In this document: positions 12,753-24,412 of the stretch, one piece after another
Layout of the letters: each line of letters begins with the position of its first letter
Numbering within the stretch: position 1 is the first letter of the stretch
Assembly: GCA_025618425.1 (NCBI GenBank)
Contig: CM046833.1
Span: 3,393,672-3,457,671, forward strand
DNA length: 64,000 bases
Origin: Heliocidaris tuberculata
Lineage: Eukaryota; Echinodermata; Echinoidea; Camarodonta; Echinometridae
Reading direction: 5' to 3'
Position numbers and translations under genes: made by a program
Notes under the pieces: generated by a model
What the model saw: only the letters and a program-made list of their open reading frames with translations
The model's database searches: none
What the model was told of the DNA's origin: nothing

Positions 12753-12853
12753 AAGTTCGCAGTTCATTGGATGTGGGAAAAAAGTTAATTATATATGCGA
12801 AAATGTGGTTTCCATTCGATAACGGAAGTAATGTTGTTGAGTATGTAAGTCAT

Positions 12854-12866
12854 AGGTCAAAGGTCA
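12854..12866 (+). promoter_or_regulatory. Second perfect DR1 motif in the same element
   Basis: AGGTCAAAGGTCA again, 114 bp downstream of the first and in the same position of the element's internal unit (after GTATGTAAGTCAT, before CAGCTCATTAAA). Function is inference. Confidence 0.4.
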
Positions 12867-13431
12867 CAGCTCATTAAATATGCAAAAATTGCTAATGATA
12901 TACATGAGAAAGTTTATTTTCAGATCTTCTCATGTGTCATTCCATAAAGTAGTAAACCTTTTTGTAATACAATCCCCAGGTATTAGTAACTTCCTTACCT
13001 AGTAATATAATAGTATAGTCTAATGGAGGTAAGTTGTTCTGCGTCAACGTATAATAGGCCATTTGTACCTGGTGAGGGGATATACGCTTTACGTTGCCGT
13101 TGTTATATTGTATTGATTATTTATAGACTAGTTTGATGGTAATAAACAAACGGGATCATTAAAAAAAATGACAATAGTTTTGTCTCTAAAGAAGTTGTTT
13201 TTATTGTTGTAGCGTATTTACTTGAAAAGCTAGCACTGGAAGTTGGTTTAGAAATTTGTTTCTTACATCAACAAAGGCATGGCAAATGGTGTTATGTCAT
13301 AAAAACATCTGTACCTTTTCTATAATACAACTTAGTAATAACCAGTATAAGAATAAATTATGCTCCTGTGTTCCTGAACAGCGCTGTCGTTACAGTAGGA
13401 CCAACCATAATATTTCTCTGACCTAGTAACA

Positions 13432-13500
13432 ATAATAATAATAATAATAATACATAACATTTATATTGCGCTTAATACAATGTTTCTAAGCGCCGAAGTA
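13432..13500 (-). repeat. (ATA)n with retroelement-tail motif
   Basis: About eight ATA/ATT units run into a segment whose minus strand reads AGCGCAATATAAATGTTATG. That resembles the GCGCTTTATAG motif placed just before the (TTA)n array at the LINE 3' end near 55410. It is probably the truncated 3' tail of a LINE or SINE. Confidence 0.4.
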
Positions 13501-13718
13501 GTATTAGTAACAATGTAACAATGCATTCTGCATTCTGACTCCTGAAAAGGCTGAAATACAATAACTTTTTAATAAGAGGTGAATGATAGCTCGTCAGTAG
13601 GCCAATGTCCATAAAGTTTGACGAGTGACAAAAAAGGCCTATATTATAACTCTTGCTCTTCCGGGCTTTGCTTCGTCAAAGACAAAGATTTATAGGTTAA
13701 AGTGTTTTTATATCAAAC

Positions 13719-13745
13719 CAAGGAGTTATCACAGATAACTCCTTG
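13719..13745. repeat. Perfect 12-bp stem hairpin
   Basis: CAAGGAGTTATC, loop ACA, GATAACTCCTTG. No T-run follows, so it is not a pol III terminator. It may be a minimal foldback remnant. Confidence 0.5.
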
Positions 13746-14524
13746 ATCAAACACGGAATAGACAACTTCCTATAAATCGTTCTAATGCACACCTTCTTGA
13801 TTTTTAATTTACGTCTAAGATAGTGTTAATATATTATATTGTAAGGTCTAGGGTTGCAGTTAGGAATTCAGTGAGTTTTTTAAAGTCTGAATTAGTCAGA
13901 AGGACTTTAAAGTCAGTTTTCTCGGACTCAATAACGCCTTTTTGGCTCTCAGTATAGTAACCACTGAGAATTGGAGCATGTGTCGGACGTCCGGCTTGCT
14001 CCGTGTTATAGACGAGTCAAACCACATCGACAAGATTCTCTCTTGGAATTTCTGGCCAAGATTCTCTTTAACAGCGTAAACTGATTTTTCTCTTCCACTA
14101 TTGTATTCACATTGAGAACGCTTTGTATGATACTATTGTTCTTATGCACTGACTTCCCAGCCTCCTGCACGCTTAATAAGCTACCATGCGTGTAATATAA
14201 TGAGACGCACGTCTGGTAGCCTGGCACACGACAGTCGCGTGCCAATGAACAATGTATGCAGATGGCCAAACCGTTTTACCATTCACTCCCCTACGCAAAA
14301 TACTTTCATTTCTACAAACACTATCATTTTATAGCCTTTTAGAACCACAAAGTAGTGAAATTATCAATCGAAAAGCAATTATAACACTTCTGTTTGATCG
14401 TAAAGTATATCACCAAGTGAATAAAAGTGTGTAATTATTGCTTATTTGGGGGTAGAGAGTCACGCGCTTCGGTTTTAATCCATGGAGTACAAAAACAGAA
14501 TATCTTCTCAATACAGGGCGTGGT

Positions 14525-14565
14525 TACCCGGCCAATGAGTTGAACACTCTGCGCATGCGTGTTGG
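14525..14565 (+). promoter_or_regulatory. Candidate core promoter of the Dscam-like gene
   Basis: A CpG-containing patch carries a CCAAT box (CGGCCAATGAG at 14529-14539) and 14 bp on an NRF1-type palindrome (CTGCGCATGCGTG, about 14549-14561). Both are common in TATA-less animal promoters. It lies about 450 bp upstream of the proposed start codon at 15005, a plausible 5' UTR distance. No transcript evidence is available here. Confidence 0.35.
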
Positions 14566-15004
14566 AGCATGGAACGGGAGGGAAGATTGTGTGGGCAGCG
14601 CTCCGTCGTATCTCATAATATGTCACTTTTTGTCAAGAATGGTCAGGGAGAATTATTCGCGCCATCAACATTTCATACACTTTTTTTCCCGATTGATCTG
14701 AGTCATAAACTATCCGCCTACGCCTTATCCTTGCAGCAGCTTTTAATCTCACTTTAAACATTCCTGAACGTAAGATATCAATAGATCATCCTAGTAGAAC
14801 TTGATTTCAATTATCGGACAATCTTTTAAGGATTTCGTCAAATGGAACTTTATCAGAATCGATTTTGGGAACCTTAACTGACTTGATTTCATTGTACCGG
14901 AATATAATATTTGGAAATTTATCAAGTTTTTTTGAAAGAAGGTGTTTTGTTTTATTTGAGAGCTGATGACTGGTCCTTGAATTCATCGTTCAAACAGAGC
15001 CAAA

Positions 15005-15041
15005 ATGGAAGGCATCTTTCAGGCTTCTATCTTCTTACAAG
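15005..15041 (+). CDS. Dscam-like gene, exon 1: start codon and signal-peptide start
   Basis: The ATG at 15005 is in a good context (CAAAATGG, A at -3 and G at +4). It opens 12 codons (MEGIFQASIFLQ) and one extra base before a strong donor CAAG|GTAAGA at 15042, so the intron is phase 1. Joining to the Ig1 exon at 40822, which needs exactly this phase, gives MEGIFQASIFLQVLCLVIG followed by NKGPQF. That is a well-formed signal peptide with a hydrophobic core, cleavage near G19, and then the start of Ig1. The Ig1 exon has no start codon of its own: its frame is closed upstream with no ATG. I chose this exon by phase, Kozak context and product; another first exon is possible. No other exon was found in the 25.8 kb between. 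Confidence 0.6.
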
Positions 15042-16849
15042 GTAAGATAACACTCATGTATTTGTTGAATAATATGGTGCTATGTCAGGTCAAAGCCGGA
15101 ACAATATACAATTTAACTAAAGTTACTTCAAATGTATGGATATTTTTGTCCCCACAGAAGTCGTTTTTATGAATTGATGTATCTGATAACATCCCTGTAG
15201 GTGGAATCAACTTGGCATACTTTCGTTGCTGGTATATGTAACGCGGGCCTCGGGCAAGCTGCTCCATTGTTAAGAGCAACGTTTGTCTGAGAAATATATT
15301 AAGAATGTAAATATATTTTAGAACAGGCCATGCTGAATGGATCTTAATATTTCATTTTCAAATGGGCTTTGACAAGCTTTATATTTGTCAATCATCTGCA
15401 TATCGTACTTCTTTGTTTTCTAGTTTTTTTCGATAAACGCAAGTAGATAAAAGTGACCGTATCTGATATTTTTTTTTGTAATTCATTTTTAAAATGTTTC
15501 AGTAGTTTATTATTTTGTTTGATAATCATGACCATAACACTTTGAATTGTACGTTTACGTCATCAAAAATAATTGAAGATAGTAAAACAATGTGTCCGTT
15601 GGATGACAGACTCTGAAAAGTGTTATGGGCAATAGATAATCAGAAAATTAACGAAAAGGAAATATTCCAAACATGCCAAATGACTTCGTTTTTGTTAGGC
15701 TAAAAATTAGTAAAGAAAATACAGTGTAAGTAAAAGGAAACATATTCACTTTAATCATATTTATTCATAACGTTCTCTTATATACTTTTCAGTATTAACA
15801 CTGCGTTTTTACCAAAAGAGATACCTTTGATTTATGCACAACTCAAGGCTTTCGAAAATATTCAGTACATGTAGTATGTTTCAACAAACTGAAAATTAAA
15901 CGACGTTAATCGGAGGAGAGATATAGAGAAAACAGAACACTTTATACTTCTCAGTTCTTTAATTCATTGTTCATAAATTGCTTGCTGAGAAATGCATAAT
16001 ATCAGGGAGCAGATGGACAATAAAGAAAGACATTTTATGATATGAGCTTACATGCATAGCTACAAGGACATACTTTCTTTTGACTCGTATAATGTCGCCT
16101 ATACTAATATACCAACCGAATCTTAATGAAAGAAGAAATATATGGTCAAAGGGTCCCATTATTGATCGTTTATTTTAATTACGATCGCGATCTTAGAACG
16201 GGTGTGCTACCATATCGATAGCTGATCGATATCTAACAAGGTGGTGGCTATAACTATTCTACGAATACATCTCAAAATGTGCCTGGTAGCAATGACGTCA
16301 CGGAGCTAGTACAGTATAATTATCTCTGTCGGAAATAAGACAACAAATACAGCAGGAAATTACGGTCCTCCAATAGATTCATTGGGTTCTAGTGAGTGAA
16401 TAATGGAGGGTGACTAGCTGCCCTGGGCTTTCACATGACTTTACATATATATATGTATATATATACGACAACTACCCTTGATGTTACCACCGAGTAGATA
16501 GAAAGAAAGCTTTATATTATTCGGAGCATATTAATCACAATTTTTGATATTGACTAAGAAATTTAACAAAATACATAGTTACAGAATTCAAAAGTAAATC
16601 ATTTCCCAATGTCGAAAATGTCGTTATGGTGTGCTGAAATCCTTGTATGTTTTTCTGCTGTTGTACTGATAATACTTCTTGAATTGCTTCTTGTCAACTT
16701 GAATAATGACTTATAATGGCAAAAAAGAGAAAGAAATAATAATAAAATATGAATGAATAAAAATTACAGTAATATCGTTCAAACCAACTTATTTTAAATC
16801 TATAGATGACATTAGAGAGACAAAGACAAAGGGACATAATTATGTAGGT

Positions 16850-16987
16850 AGAAAAAAAAAGGGAAGAGAAAGAGAGAGACAGAGTGAGAAAAGGAAATGA
16901 ACGGCAAAGGGGGGAGGAGGACTACGGACCAAAAGACATAGGATAAAGAAAAAAAATAGATAAAGGAGAGGGTAAAGAGAGGTAGAC

Positions 16988-17021
<34 letters not shown>

Positions 17022-17075
17022 CAGTGAGAGAGGGACAGAGAGAGAAAGAGAGAGAGAGAGAGAGGGGGGGGGGAG
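16850..17075. repeat. Purine-rich (GA)n tract
   Basis: Interrupted GAGA/GGAAGA runs, densest at 16990-17020 and 17040-17068, then a short G-run. Microsatellite; not coding. Confidence 0.85.
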
Positions 17076-17615
17076 ATGAGGAGTGGTGTATCTTAGATGA
17101 AGCGATGCCTTTGTGTGTATAATATGATTTGTACTCTAAATCCCTGAAGTCGATCTTTTAAATGCAATTTTAACCCTAACACTAACCACAATCCAATAAA
17201 ATACTTGGAATCCGCCTCTAATCAGATCTTAAGTGTATTCTAAATGAATAAGAAGATAATCCAACCTATACAAGATTAACCGTGTTAGGACACCAACTGC
17301 TAGCATATTGTCGACTTTTACATGCTTTAAAAATATATGTTTTTGGAAAAATGATGTGTAAAGTGATTTGATCAAGCTTACAGTCTTTCGGCTGGTATTC
17401 TGAAATTATAAGATAATTAGATTGGTGTTATGGTCCCTTTAACATATGTCCCCTTTATCATTGTAATGAACTATATCTTGCATTCTCGTCGGTTGATCGT
17501 TCTTTCTCATATATACATGTATATTTGGTAGTTTATCTGATGTATATTATTTTCAAATATGAATATCAGCTGAAATATAACATTTTTTTTTCTTAAACAA
17601 TTTTCATGGAAGTAA

Positions 17616-17641
17616 TATATATATATATATATATATATATA
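17616..17641. repeat. (TA)n microsatellite
   Basis: About 13 uninterrupted TA units. Confidence 0.9.
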
Positions 17642-18324
17642 GCCCCCTTTACCCATCATTGTGATCATTGATCTTACCATTTTTACCTCCTCACCTTAGA
17701 TCATTATCTTTTTGTTATTATGTCGTGAATCTATTTCTACATTTCTACAATACTCTATGACAAGCGCTGGTTATCATTTACCTTTTGTTTCTTTAGATTA
17801 TGCGATAATATCACTGTACAATAGAACCAAACAACGGGGCGACCATTAAACGGTTGATACCCGCTGTGGTAGGGTGTTTGTTTACGTACACTCAGATATC
17901 ATTACGCTACGCTAATGCCATTCCACAAACAAAGAGAAAGCTAGCGATCGGCTACTAATTATCCAAACTCCTAAGAATTATGAATCCATTACTACCTGAG
18001 AGACACTCACTTAGGAGACACTCTCATAGTATATTATTTCTGGTGTCTGGTTTCAAGCACAACCCAACCTCATCGCTTTTCTACTTCATAAATTCATCAT
18101 TTTTTATGAAAGCCATTTTCCTGAAGTGAGAAAATTGAAACCAATTTTGTGTTTTACCCATGATCCAAGGGGTCCATGTAAGGATATATTTCTTATACCC
18201 GTAATTATCTAGGCGAATGATTTTCAGCATGATTATGAAAAAGTTAATATGAAAACAGCGTATAGATTTGAAACGAAATGCTGTATTAGTATACATCAAT
18301 GAAGTCCCATTAAAATCGATCTAC

Positions 18325-18445
18325 CACCATCATCATCATTATCATTATGATGATGATCATCATCACCACCACCACCATCATTATTATTATCATCACCATC
18401 ATTATTACCATCATTATCATCATCATCATCATCATCATCATCACC
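18325..18445. repeat. (CAT)n / (CAC)n microsatellite
   Basis: About 120 bp of CAT units with CAC, TAT and GAT variants. It gives spurious poly-His and poly-Ile frames. Confidence 0.9.
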
Positions 18446-18911
18446 GTCATTCATTCATTCATTTATTTATTTTATTCATTATTATGCACCTTGTCTGCCT
18501 CTCTGCATTGTTCTTCGTCTCTAGTTCTCTTGTTCTTACTATCTTTTATTTTGTTCTTTCATTCACATTAACAATCTAAACTGTTTCCTTGTCAAACTCT
18601 TGTAATCTCTCTGCTTCTTTCTTTTGTTTTATTCGTTTCTCCCTCATCGCTAGTACATCCGAACCGTGTTTGATTATATGTTTCTTCATTCTCTTTCTCT
18701 GCATTATCAGCTTTTCTATTTACGTCCCTTTACTATGCCACATTTCTCTTTATCAAGGTTATCTCTCTCTCTTTTCCTTTCTCGCTCTTTCTCTCTCTCC
18801 TTCTTATGTTTGTTTGCCCCTCTTCTCTATACCTTCTCATATTCTTTGTCTTTGTTTTCTTTCTCCCTACCCTGCCTGCTGTCTCCCGTATCTTTCTCTC
18901 TCTCTCACTCA

Positions 18912-19114
18912 CTAGCGTAGCCAGACTTGTTGAGTAGGGGGAGTACCGGTGAGGGGTGGGGGGGGGGGCGATCTGCACACACCTGGGGTAGGGATAGGAT
19001 TGAGGTCTTGACCCTTAAATGCATGGATGACTTCCACCCCCCCTCATTTTCACCCTTTTTTGCTGATGAGCAAGAGGGACGGCGTCGCCCCCTTGTACCC
19101 CCTGACTACGCCTG
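18912..19114. mobile_element. hAT-like MITE (candidate, ~203 bp)
   Basis: Left end CTAGCGTAGCCAG and the reverse complement of the right end CAGGCGTAGTCAGG match imperfectly. G-runs and C-runs lie just inside both ends, as in the other hAT-like elements of this window. Flanking duplication is not clear because the left flank is a CT microsatellite. Confidence 0.45.
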
Positions 19115-19826
19115 TGCTCTCTCCCTTTCTTATTATGTAACATCGTCATTGTTTCCCTCTCTTCTTTCAAATATCTTCATCTTGGTTTTTAACGCTGTGT
19201 GTTTTATAACCCCGCATCATCTCGGTATTTTCAATCAACAATATTTCTTATAACAACACTCCTGGTTGTTAAGTAGACGGATGAATTATTACCATCTTGG
19301 TAATTACGAAAGTCATATCATGAAAAGAGGTAGCTTGGAAGATGAAATATTCTTATTTATGAGACGCGTTAATTGCCTCTGTTGAGAAAGAGCTGTCTGC
19401 ATTGTTTGGTTGCTATGAAGAAAGAGTTTTAAGGCTGTTAAAAGTTAACTAGACATTGTTTGTTAAGCATGCCTTGCAGCAATACATTACATTGCGTGCA
19501 TACAAGGTAGGATTACTGTTTATCATCTTAAAACAGAGTGATGAAAATTCATTTCAAAATGATCAGCACAGCAAAATAATGCCAAAGTGGTTAAAAATGA
19601 ATAAAACAAGGGTTTATATTGCAGTCCAGCAAACACGTTAAACAGAGTAAAAAACAAATCTTTACATAAGTCATGTTGTTTCCAATCGTACATGTATCTC
19701 AGCTGTAGGGGAAGAATATGGGAATGTTTGATAAAACATTTAAAAAGATGCACAAAACTATCATGAAGAAAAAAAAAGGCCTAAGAGAAAGGGAGTTGAA
19801 AATCGATGTCGCGGAATATTTATAGA

Positions 19827-19849
19827 GGGGGGGGGGGGGGGGGGGGGGG
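19827..19849 (+). repeat. Poly(G) run, 23 nt
   Basis: Uninterrupted guanines; could form a G-quadruplex and is prone to length error in assembly. Confidence 0.9.
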
Positions 19850-20334
19850 TCGCAGACAGCAGGAGAACACTCCAAAACTGGAAGTATACAGGTAAATAGA
19901 ACGTCGAGGAACGTCATCATAAAAAGATTAGATCGGTATTTGGGTTGATTAATTTTTCTCCATTCTATATGACATGGTAACAGCAAATGTATTATTGGTA
20001 ATGTTCGAATACAATTTATACATAAAAATGATTGGATGGCTATAATCATTTCTTAGACATCAACTTGACTCTTCATGATCATCATGATGTTCACAAAATA
20101 ATAATGATTTGTTCATTAATTTTTTTTAAGTATTAAGAAGATGTTGTAAATAAAACAAAATAACGGACAATATCACGTCCAAGACGTCTCTCTAACAAAC
20201 CAGAGAAATGTTTCTTTCCTTCTTTATTTCTGCTTGATGAGTACGGATGCTATTAACATGAAACAAGCATATCATTTCCTTTGTCTCGTAACATGGATCT
20301 ACTAGTAGGCTTGTAAGTATGTTGTATCTGGAGT

Positions 20335-20629
20335 CCAGCTGTGTAGGGGGAACTGGCAGCATGAGGGGAGAGGGCGACCCCGGCCTTACCAGGTAGCTTT
20401 ATACGAATTAATTATGAACAAGGTTGCCTATTGGGGGAGGGGGGGGGGGAGGTGGGATGGTAGGGGTCTTGTCATTTTTTGCATCTTCTTTCCCCTCTTT
20501 CTCTCCTCTACCCCAATCTCCTTTTTTTTTTCTTTCTCGATTTTATCTTTTTCCTTTCTTTTCATCGACATTCTGGGGGTGGGGGGGGGTGGGGGCACTT
20601 GTCTCCCCCCCCCGTAGCTACACCTCTGT
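20335..20629. mobile_element. hAT-like MITE (weak candidate, ~295 bp)
   Basis: Left CAGCTGTGTAGGGGG and the reverse complement of the right end CAGAGGTGTAGCTACGGGGG are similar, with poly-G stretches inside at 20435-20449 and 20575-20595. No target duplication was seen. Confidence 0.3.
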
Positions 20630-21681
20630 ATAGTAGTAGTAGAGAGGATCTTGACATTGTAATGGTAGCTGGCTGAGAGGGGGATAGAGACTCTATTACC
20701 TTATTCAAATATGACGTAGTACTGTTTGTTCTTTGATTGGATCAAACAAGACGATAAGTGGTAATGACAATATACCCATCAGATACCTCTCACTCTTACC
20801 TCAGCTCTCACTCTGTACTGCTCTATAACAATCCTGGCTTTATTTCATTGAATTCTCACTAAGTAATACATGTAGCATGTCTTTGTGACCATCACTTCTT
20901 TATAAAGACCACCTGTGAATAGTGGTCATCTATTGTCTCTCATTAAGAAGAAATATATCTCTTATAGAACCTGTACAGAAACGTGACCTGACTACAGACG
21001 TCCCTTATACTATTTTCCGTGGGTGCTCTTTATCATGTTTATAGATTGTATATATTTATATCTTAAAGATTTCGGATTATATTTTACTTCTTACTTAGGT
21101 ACAAATGATGGGACGAGGTCATTTGAATGCTTCTTTTGATGGATACAAACGATTCAGACGACTTGATAAAATGATGGCTAGGATTTCAATGCCAAAACTT
21201 GTCTGATGATTTAATGAAATGCAGCAGGTAAAGAGATATGAAGAAAAAATAGAATTGACTGAGTTTGTTGTGTATGGTTCATGCTTTATATCTCTTACAC
21301 ACAACAGGAAATATTAAATATATTACATGCATTCTTTATCGACTGATCACACAGATCGACACCCAGGCATATCAGATTTATCTCCAGTTCAAGTCTTATG
21401 TATAAGCAGTAAAGGCTATATTTCTATATGATTTTGATATTGAGTATGGAGAGTGCGTTAAGAGGGACACTTGAACGTCTTTAGGGAACCTGTTACATTT
21501 CAATCGAGCATGTACTGTATATAGCTGACGGCACTACACGCTTACAAACCGCATGGGACTACAAGATTTAAGTGTTTTTGAAGAAGGGTTGTATTTGCGG
21601 TAGAAGATCTCTATCTAATACACGCTCATAAGATACATGTACTTCAACTTTTTGATCTGTTATAGAAAAGAAGCTCAGGAT

Positions 21682-22397
21682 CAGTGGCGTATCGAGGTAT
21701 TCTGGCGCCCGGGGCAAACTATCAAATCTGCGACCCCACCCCCACATGCCCAAACTCATATTAATGAGCGTTTTTAATTCAGAATGGCACTATGTGAAAA
21801 TGAGTTTTGATGCTCAAAACCCGGGGTTGTTAGCCCGATGAATTATTATTATAGGCGAGGGAACAACGCGACCGAGCGGCAGATTTATTTTTTCCCCTTT
21901 TCACCCCTCAAATTGAAATTTCTTATGTATTTTACCCTTATAAAAAATCCAAGGGAATACAGAAACCTAGCGATAGATTATTATTTTTTTTGAAATTTTG
22001 AATATTCCTATTTTGGGGGCGCAAAATGAATGAAAACCCTGAAGAAATATATTTGAGGAATTTAGCAAGGCAATTGCAAGAAAAATCTGGGGGCGCAAAA
22101 TTTAACAAGCTCCTGTCTTATGCGGGGGGGGGGGGGGAGCAACTAGAGTCAATTAATGGTTAACACTTTAAAAACGCCATTAGAGGCGCGAAATAACTAG
22201 ATCCTGAACGTGATTATGCGAGGGAGCAAAGCGACTGAGCTTCAGAAATTTTTTGCATTTCAAACCCTATAAAATACCATTTCTTGCGCATTTTGTCCCT
22301 TTTCTCCCCCTTTTCTTTCTCTATTTTTTCGTTTTTCGCCCCCTTCAAGTGCCTCCCGGGGCACCTGCCCCCTCTGCCCCCCGTAGATACCCCACTG
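21682..22397. mobile_element. hAT-type non-autonomous transposon, 716 bp
   Basis: Ends CAGTGGCGTATCGAGGTA (left) and, reverse complemented, CAGTGGGGTATCTACGGGG (right) are inverted repeats. The element is flanked by a perfect 8-bp duplication CTCAGGAT (21674-21681 and 22398-22405). Eight-base duplication with CAGTGGCG ends is diagnostic of hAT elements. The interior has no transposase. It contains repeated phrases such as GGGGGCGCAAAAT (about 22016 and 22090) and GCGAGGGA(A/G)CAA near 21857 and 22219, so part of it is internally duplicated. Confidence 0.9.
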
Positions 22398-22495
22398 CTC
22401 AGGATGAATATGATATTTTATCTTAACACGTTTGAAATGAACACAATAAAAATATCCGTTTTGTACAGCATTACTGGCTTACTGTGATATACTAG

Positions 22496-23089
22496 GTGTT
22501 AAAAAAAGTTGTTACGTTTAGATCATTAATAACTCAACGGTTATAACTCGGACAGAGGTTTGACATTGTAAAGTTGAAGGATATAAAAATAAATTATTTG
22601 GAATAAGTCCTGTGAAATTTCCTCTATTAATATTCTTTAAAATTGTTCTGAATATTTAATTAGATTTTCACGTTTGAACAACGAAGGCCACAAAATCTGT
22701 GTCGATCAGTAATTAAATTCAGAACACAAAAATACCATTGTGCATATCATCTATAATTTCTGCCAATCTTTTCTATTCATTTTCATTAATGATTCATGCC
22801 TCTGTGTTAGAGGAGCTCTGGAATTTCAGCTGCAGTGCACAATGGCAATTGTTGTGCTCTGAATCAGTTACTGATACATACAGAATTCGTGGCCTTAATT
22901 GTTTGAAAAGTGAAAATATAATTAAATATTCAAAACATTTTTTAAAGAAAATAAATTAAGGAAAATTTTCAGAAGTTATTCCAAATAAATTCTATATCCT
23001 TCAATTTTACAACATGAAAACCTCAGTCTAATACAAGTTATAACTTTTGAGTTATTAACGATCAAAACGTTTACTGTTCTTTTCAACAC
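22496..23089. mobile_element. 594-bp foldback element (long inverted repeat)
   Basis: Almost the whole element is one imperfect palindrome. The left arm starts GTGTTAAAAAAAGTTGTTAC at 22496. The right arm, reverse complemented from 23089, starts GTGTTGAAAAGAACAGTAAA. Matching landmarks along both arms include GATC(A/G)TTAATAACTC, TTGAAGGATATA, TTATTTGGAATAA, GAATATTTAATTA(G/T)ATTTTCAC, AAGGCCAC and CCATTGTGCA. Each arm is about 270 bp, with a short unpaired centre near 22765-22810. No coding function is apparent, and no clear flanking duplication was seen. Confidence 0.85.
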
Positions 23090-23275
23090 ATGTAGTTAGA
23101 ATACATACTAAGTCAAATTCGCTTTACTGAACGAAACCCAAACATCACTTTCATTTCTCAATGACACTAAAATAATATACATTTATATAGTAAACGGATA
23201 CAGGTAGATATATAAATATATAGGCCTATATAGATAGATAATGAAATAGAAAGATCGATAAAATGATTAGAAATT

Positions 23276-23318
23276 TGGCTACAGAGAGAGGGAGAGAGAG
23301 AGAGAGGGGGGGGGGGGC
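23276..23318. repeat. (GA)n plus G-run
   Basis: GAGAGGGAGAGAG units followed by eleven or more G. Microsatellite. Confidence 0.85.
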
Positions 23319-23662
23319 TTGGACAAATTATTTTCGAGCATGTCTTTTAAAATATTTACAAGTTCAAGAATGGATTTATACACAATTAAAATAGAAAATG
23401 TCACCTTTAAAGAAAATCAGGAGAGCAATAGACATTTAACGATGCACAAGGCGAGAGAGAGAGGTGGAGAGATGGACGGTTATAGAGAAACACAAAGAAG
23501 TGACGTCACCTATTTAGCAATGTGAATTATGCTAATTTGTGAGGTAGTATATTGATTAACGAGCAATCTTAATGAAGGCAATAATGACTCGTAAGCACTT
23601 GATCAGTGGAGATATTCTCAGAGAGGATCTTAATTAGTAGCACGTCCAACTAAAGACAAACC

Positions 23663-23930
23663 CAGAATATGCACGTACCAACAATGACACGACAAAACTG
23701 CTCTTGACCTATACGCTTTTTTTTTCCGGTAAAGCTATTTGGTAACAATGCAATCAGAATATTCACGTACCAACACTGACACGACAAAAATGTTCATGAC
23801 CTATACGCTTTTTTTTTTTTTTTTTGGTAAAGCTATTTGCTAACAATGCAACCAGAATATTCACGTACCAACACTGACACGACAAAAAAAAAATTCGGTA
23901 AAGCTATTTGGTAACGATACAATCAGAATT
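23663..23930. repeat. ~95-bp tandem repeat, 2.8 copies
   Basis: Copies start at about 23663, 23755 and 23853 with CAGAATATNCACGTACCAAC, then GACACGACAAAA, a T-run of varying length, and GGTAAAGCTATTTG. The third copy lacks the TTCATGACCTATACGC segment. Confidence 0.9.
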
Positions 23931-24386
23931 AAAAAAAAGAAAAACAAACTCCATCCTGTTGATTGATATGCATGAGCCATAAAGGCAGATCTGAAAATTT
24001 GAAAGAAAATATAAACATTTAGTGTGTAAAAGATACACACAAAAACCCTTCGATTTTTAACAACTGGTTTGATTCAAAGTACCTCGAGATGCGCTGTAGG
24101 CTTATTCAGCAAGCTTCAGCGATGTTAGAAAAACTCTAGAAAAGCTGCACAAAGTTTCACGTTTGTACGCACAATACACACAAGGCCGGTGTGAGCAAAG
24201 TGTGAGAGATGAAGCACACGTATTCCACTGACTTGCATGGGATAGCGCCCCAGAAAACTGAAAAACCCATACCAAGTATACAATTATTAATGTACCCATT
24301 ATGTGTAACGCGAATGACTGAATTGTGCAAGATAACCATTGATAACAAGGAAATGTATTTGACTCAATCAATTTCTGTCGGCTGTT

Positions 24387-24412
24387 GGGGGGGGGGGGGG
24401 GGGGGGGGGGGG
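24387..24412 (+). repeat. Poly(G) run, 26 nt
   Basis: Uninterrupted guanines continuing as GGAGGTGGGGAGG; G-quadruplex-prone. Confidence 0.9.

Larger units (their letters stand above)
12291..13081. repeat. Internally repetitive dispersed element (~790 bp)
   Basis: The block opens with ATCCCCTCGCC and closes with GGTGAGGGGAT, whose reverse complement is ATCCCCTCACC: an 11-bp inverted end with one mismatch. After the left end comes a CCGTCC/CCTTCC-type tract. Then come about four degenerate copies of a unit containing TTCGATAACTTTAGTAATG, TTTAATGAAATTTG, GAAGGTA and GTATGTCATAGCTCATTAAA, followed by TGCGAAAAT. It looks like a mobile repeat family, but I see no clear target duplication and no coding sequence. 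Confidence 0.45.
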
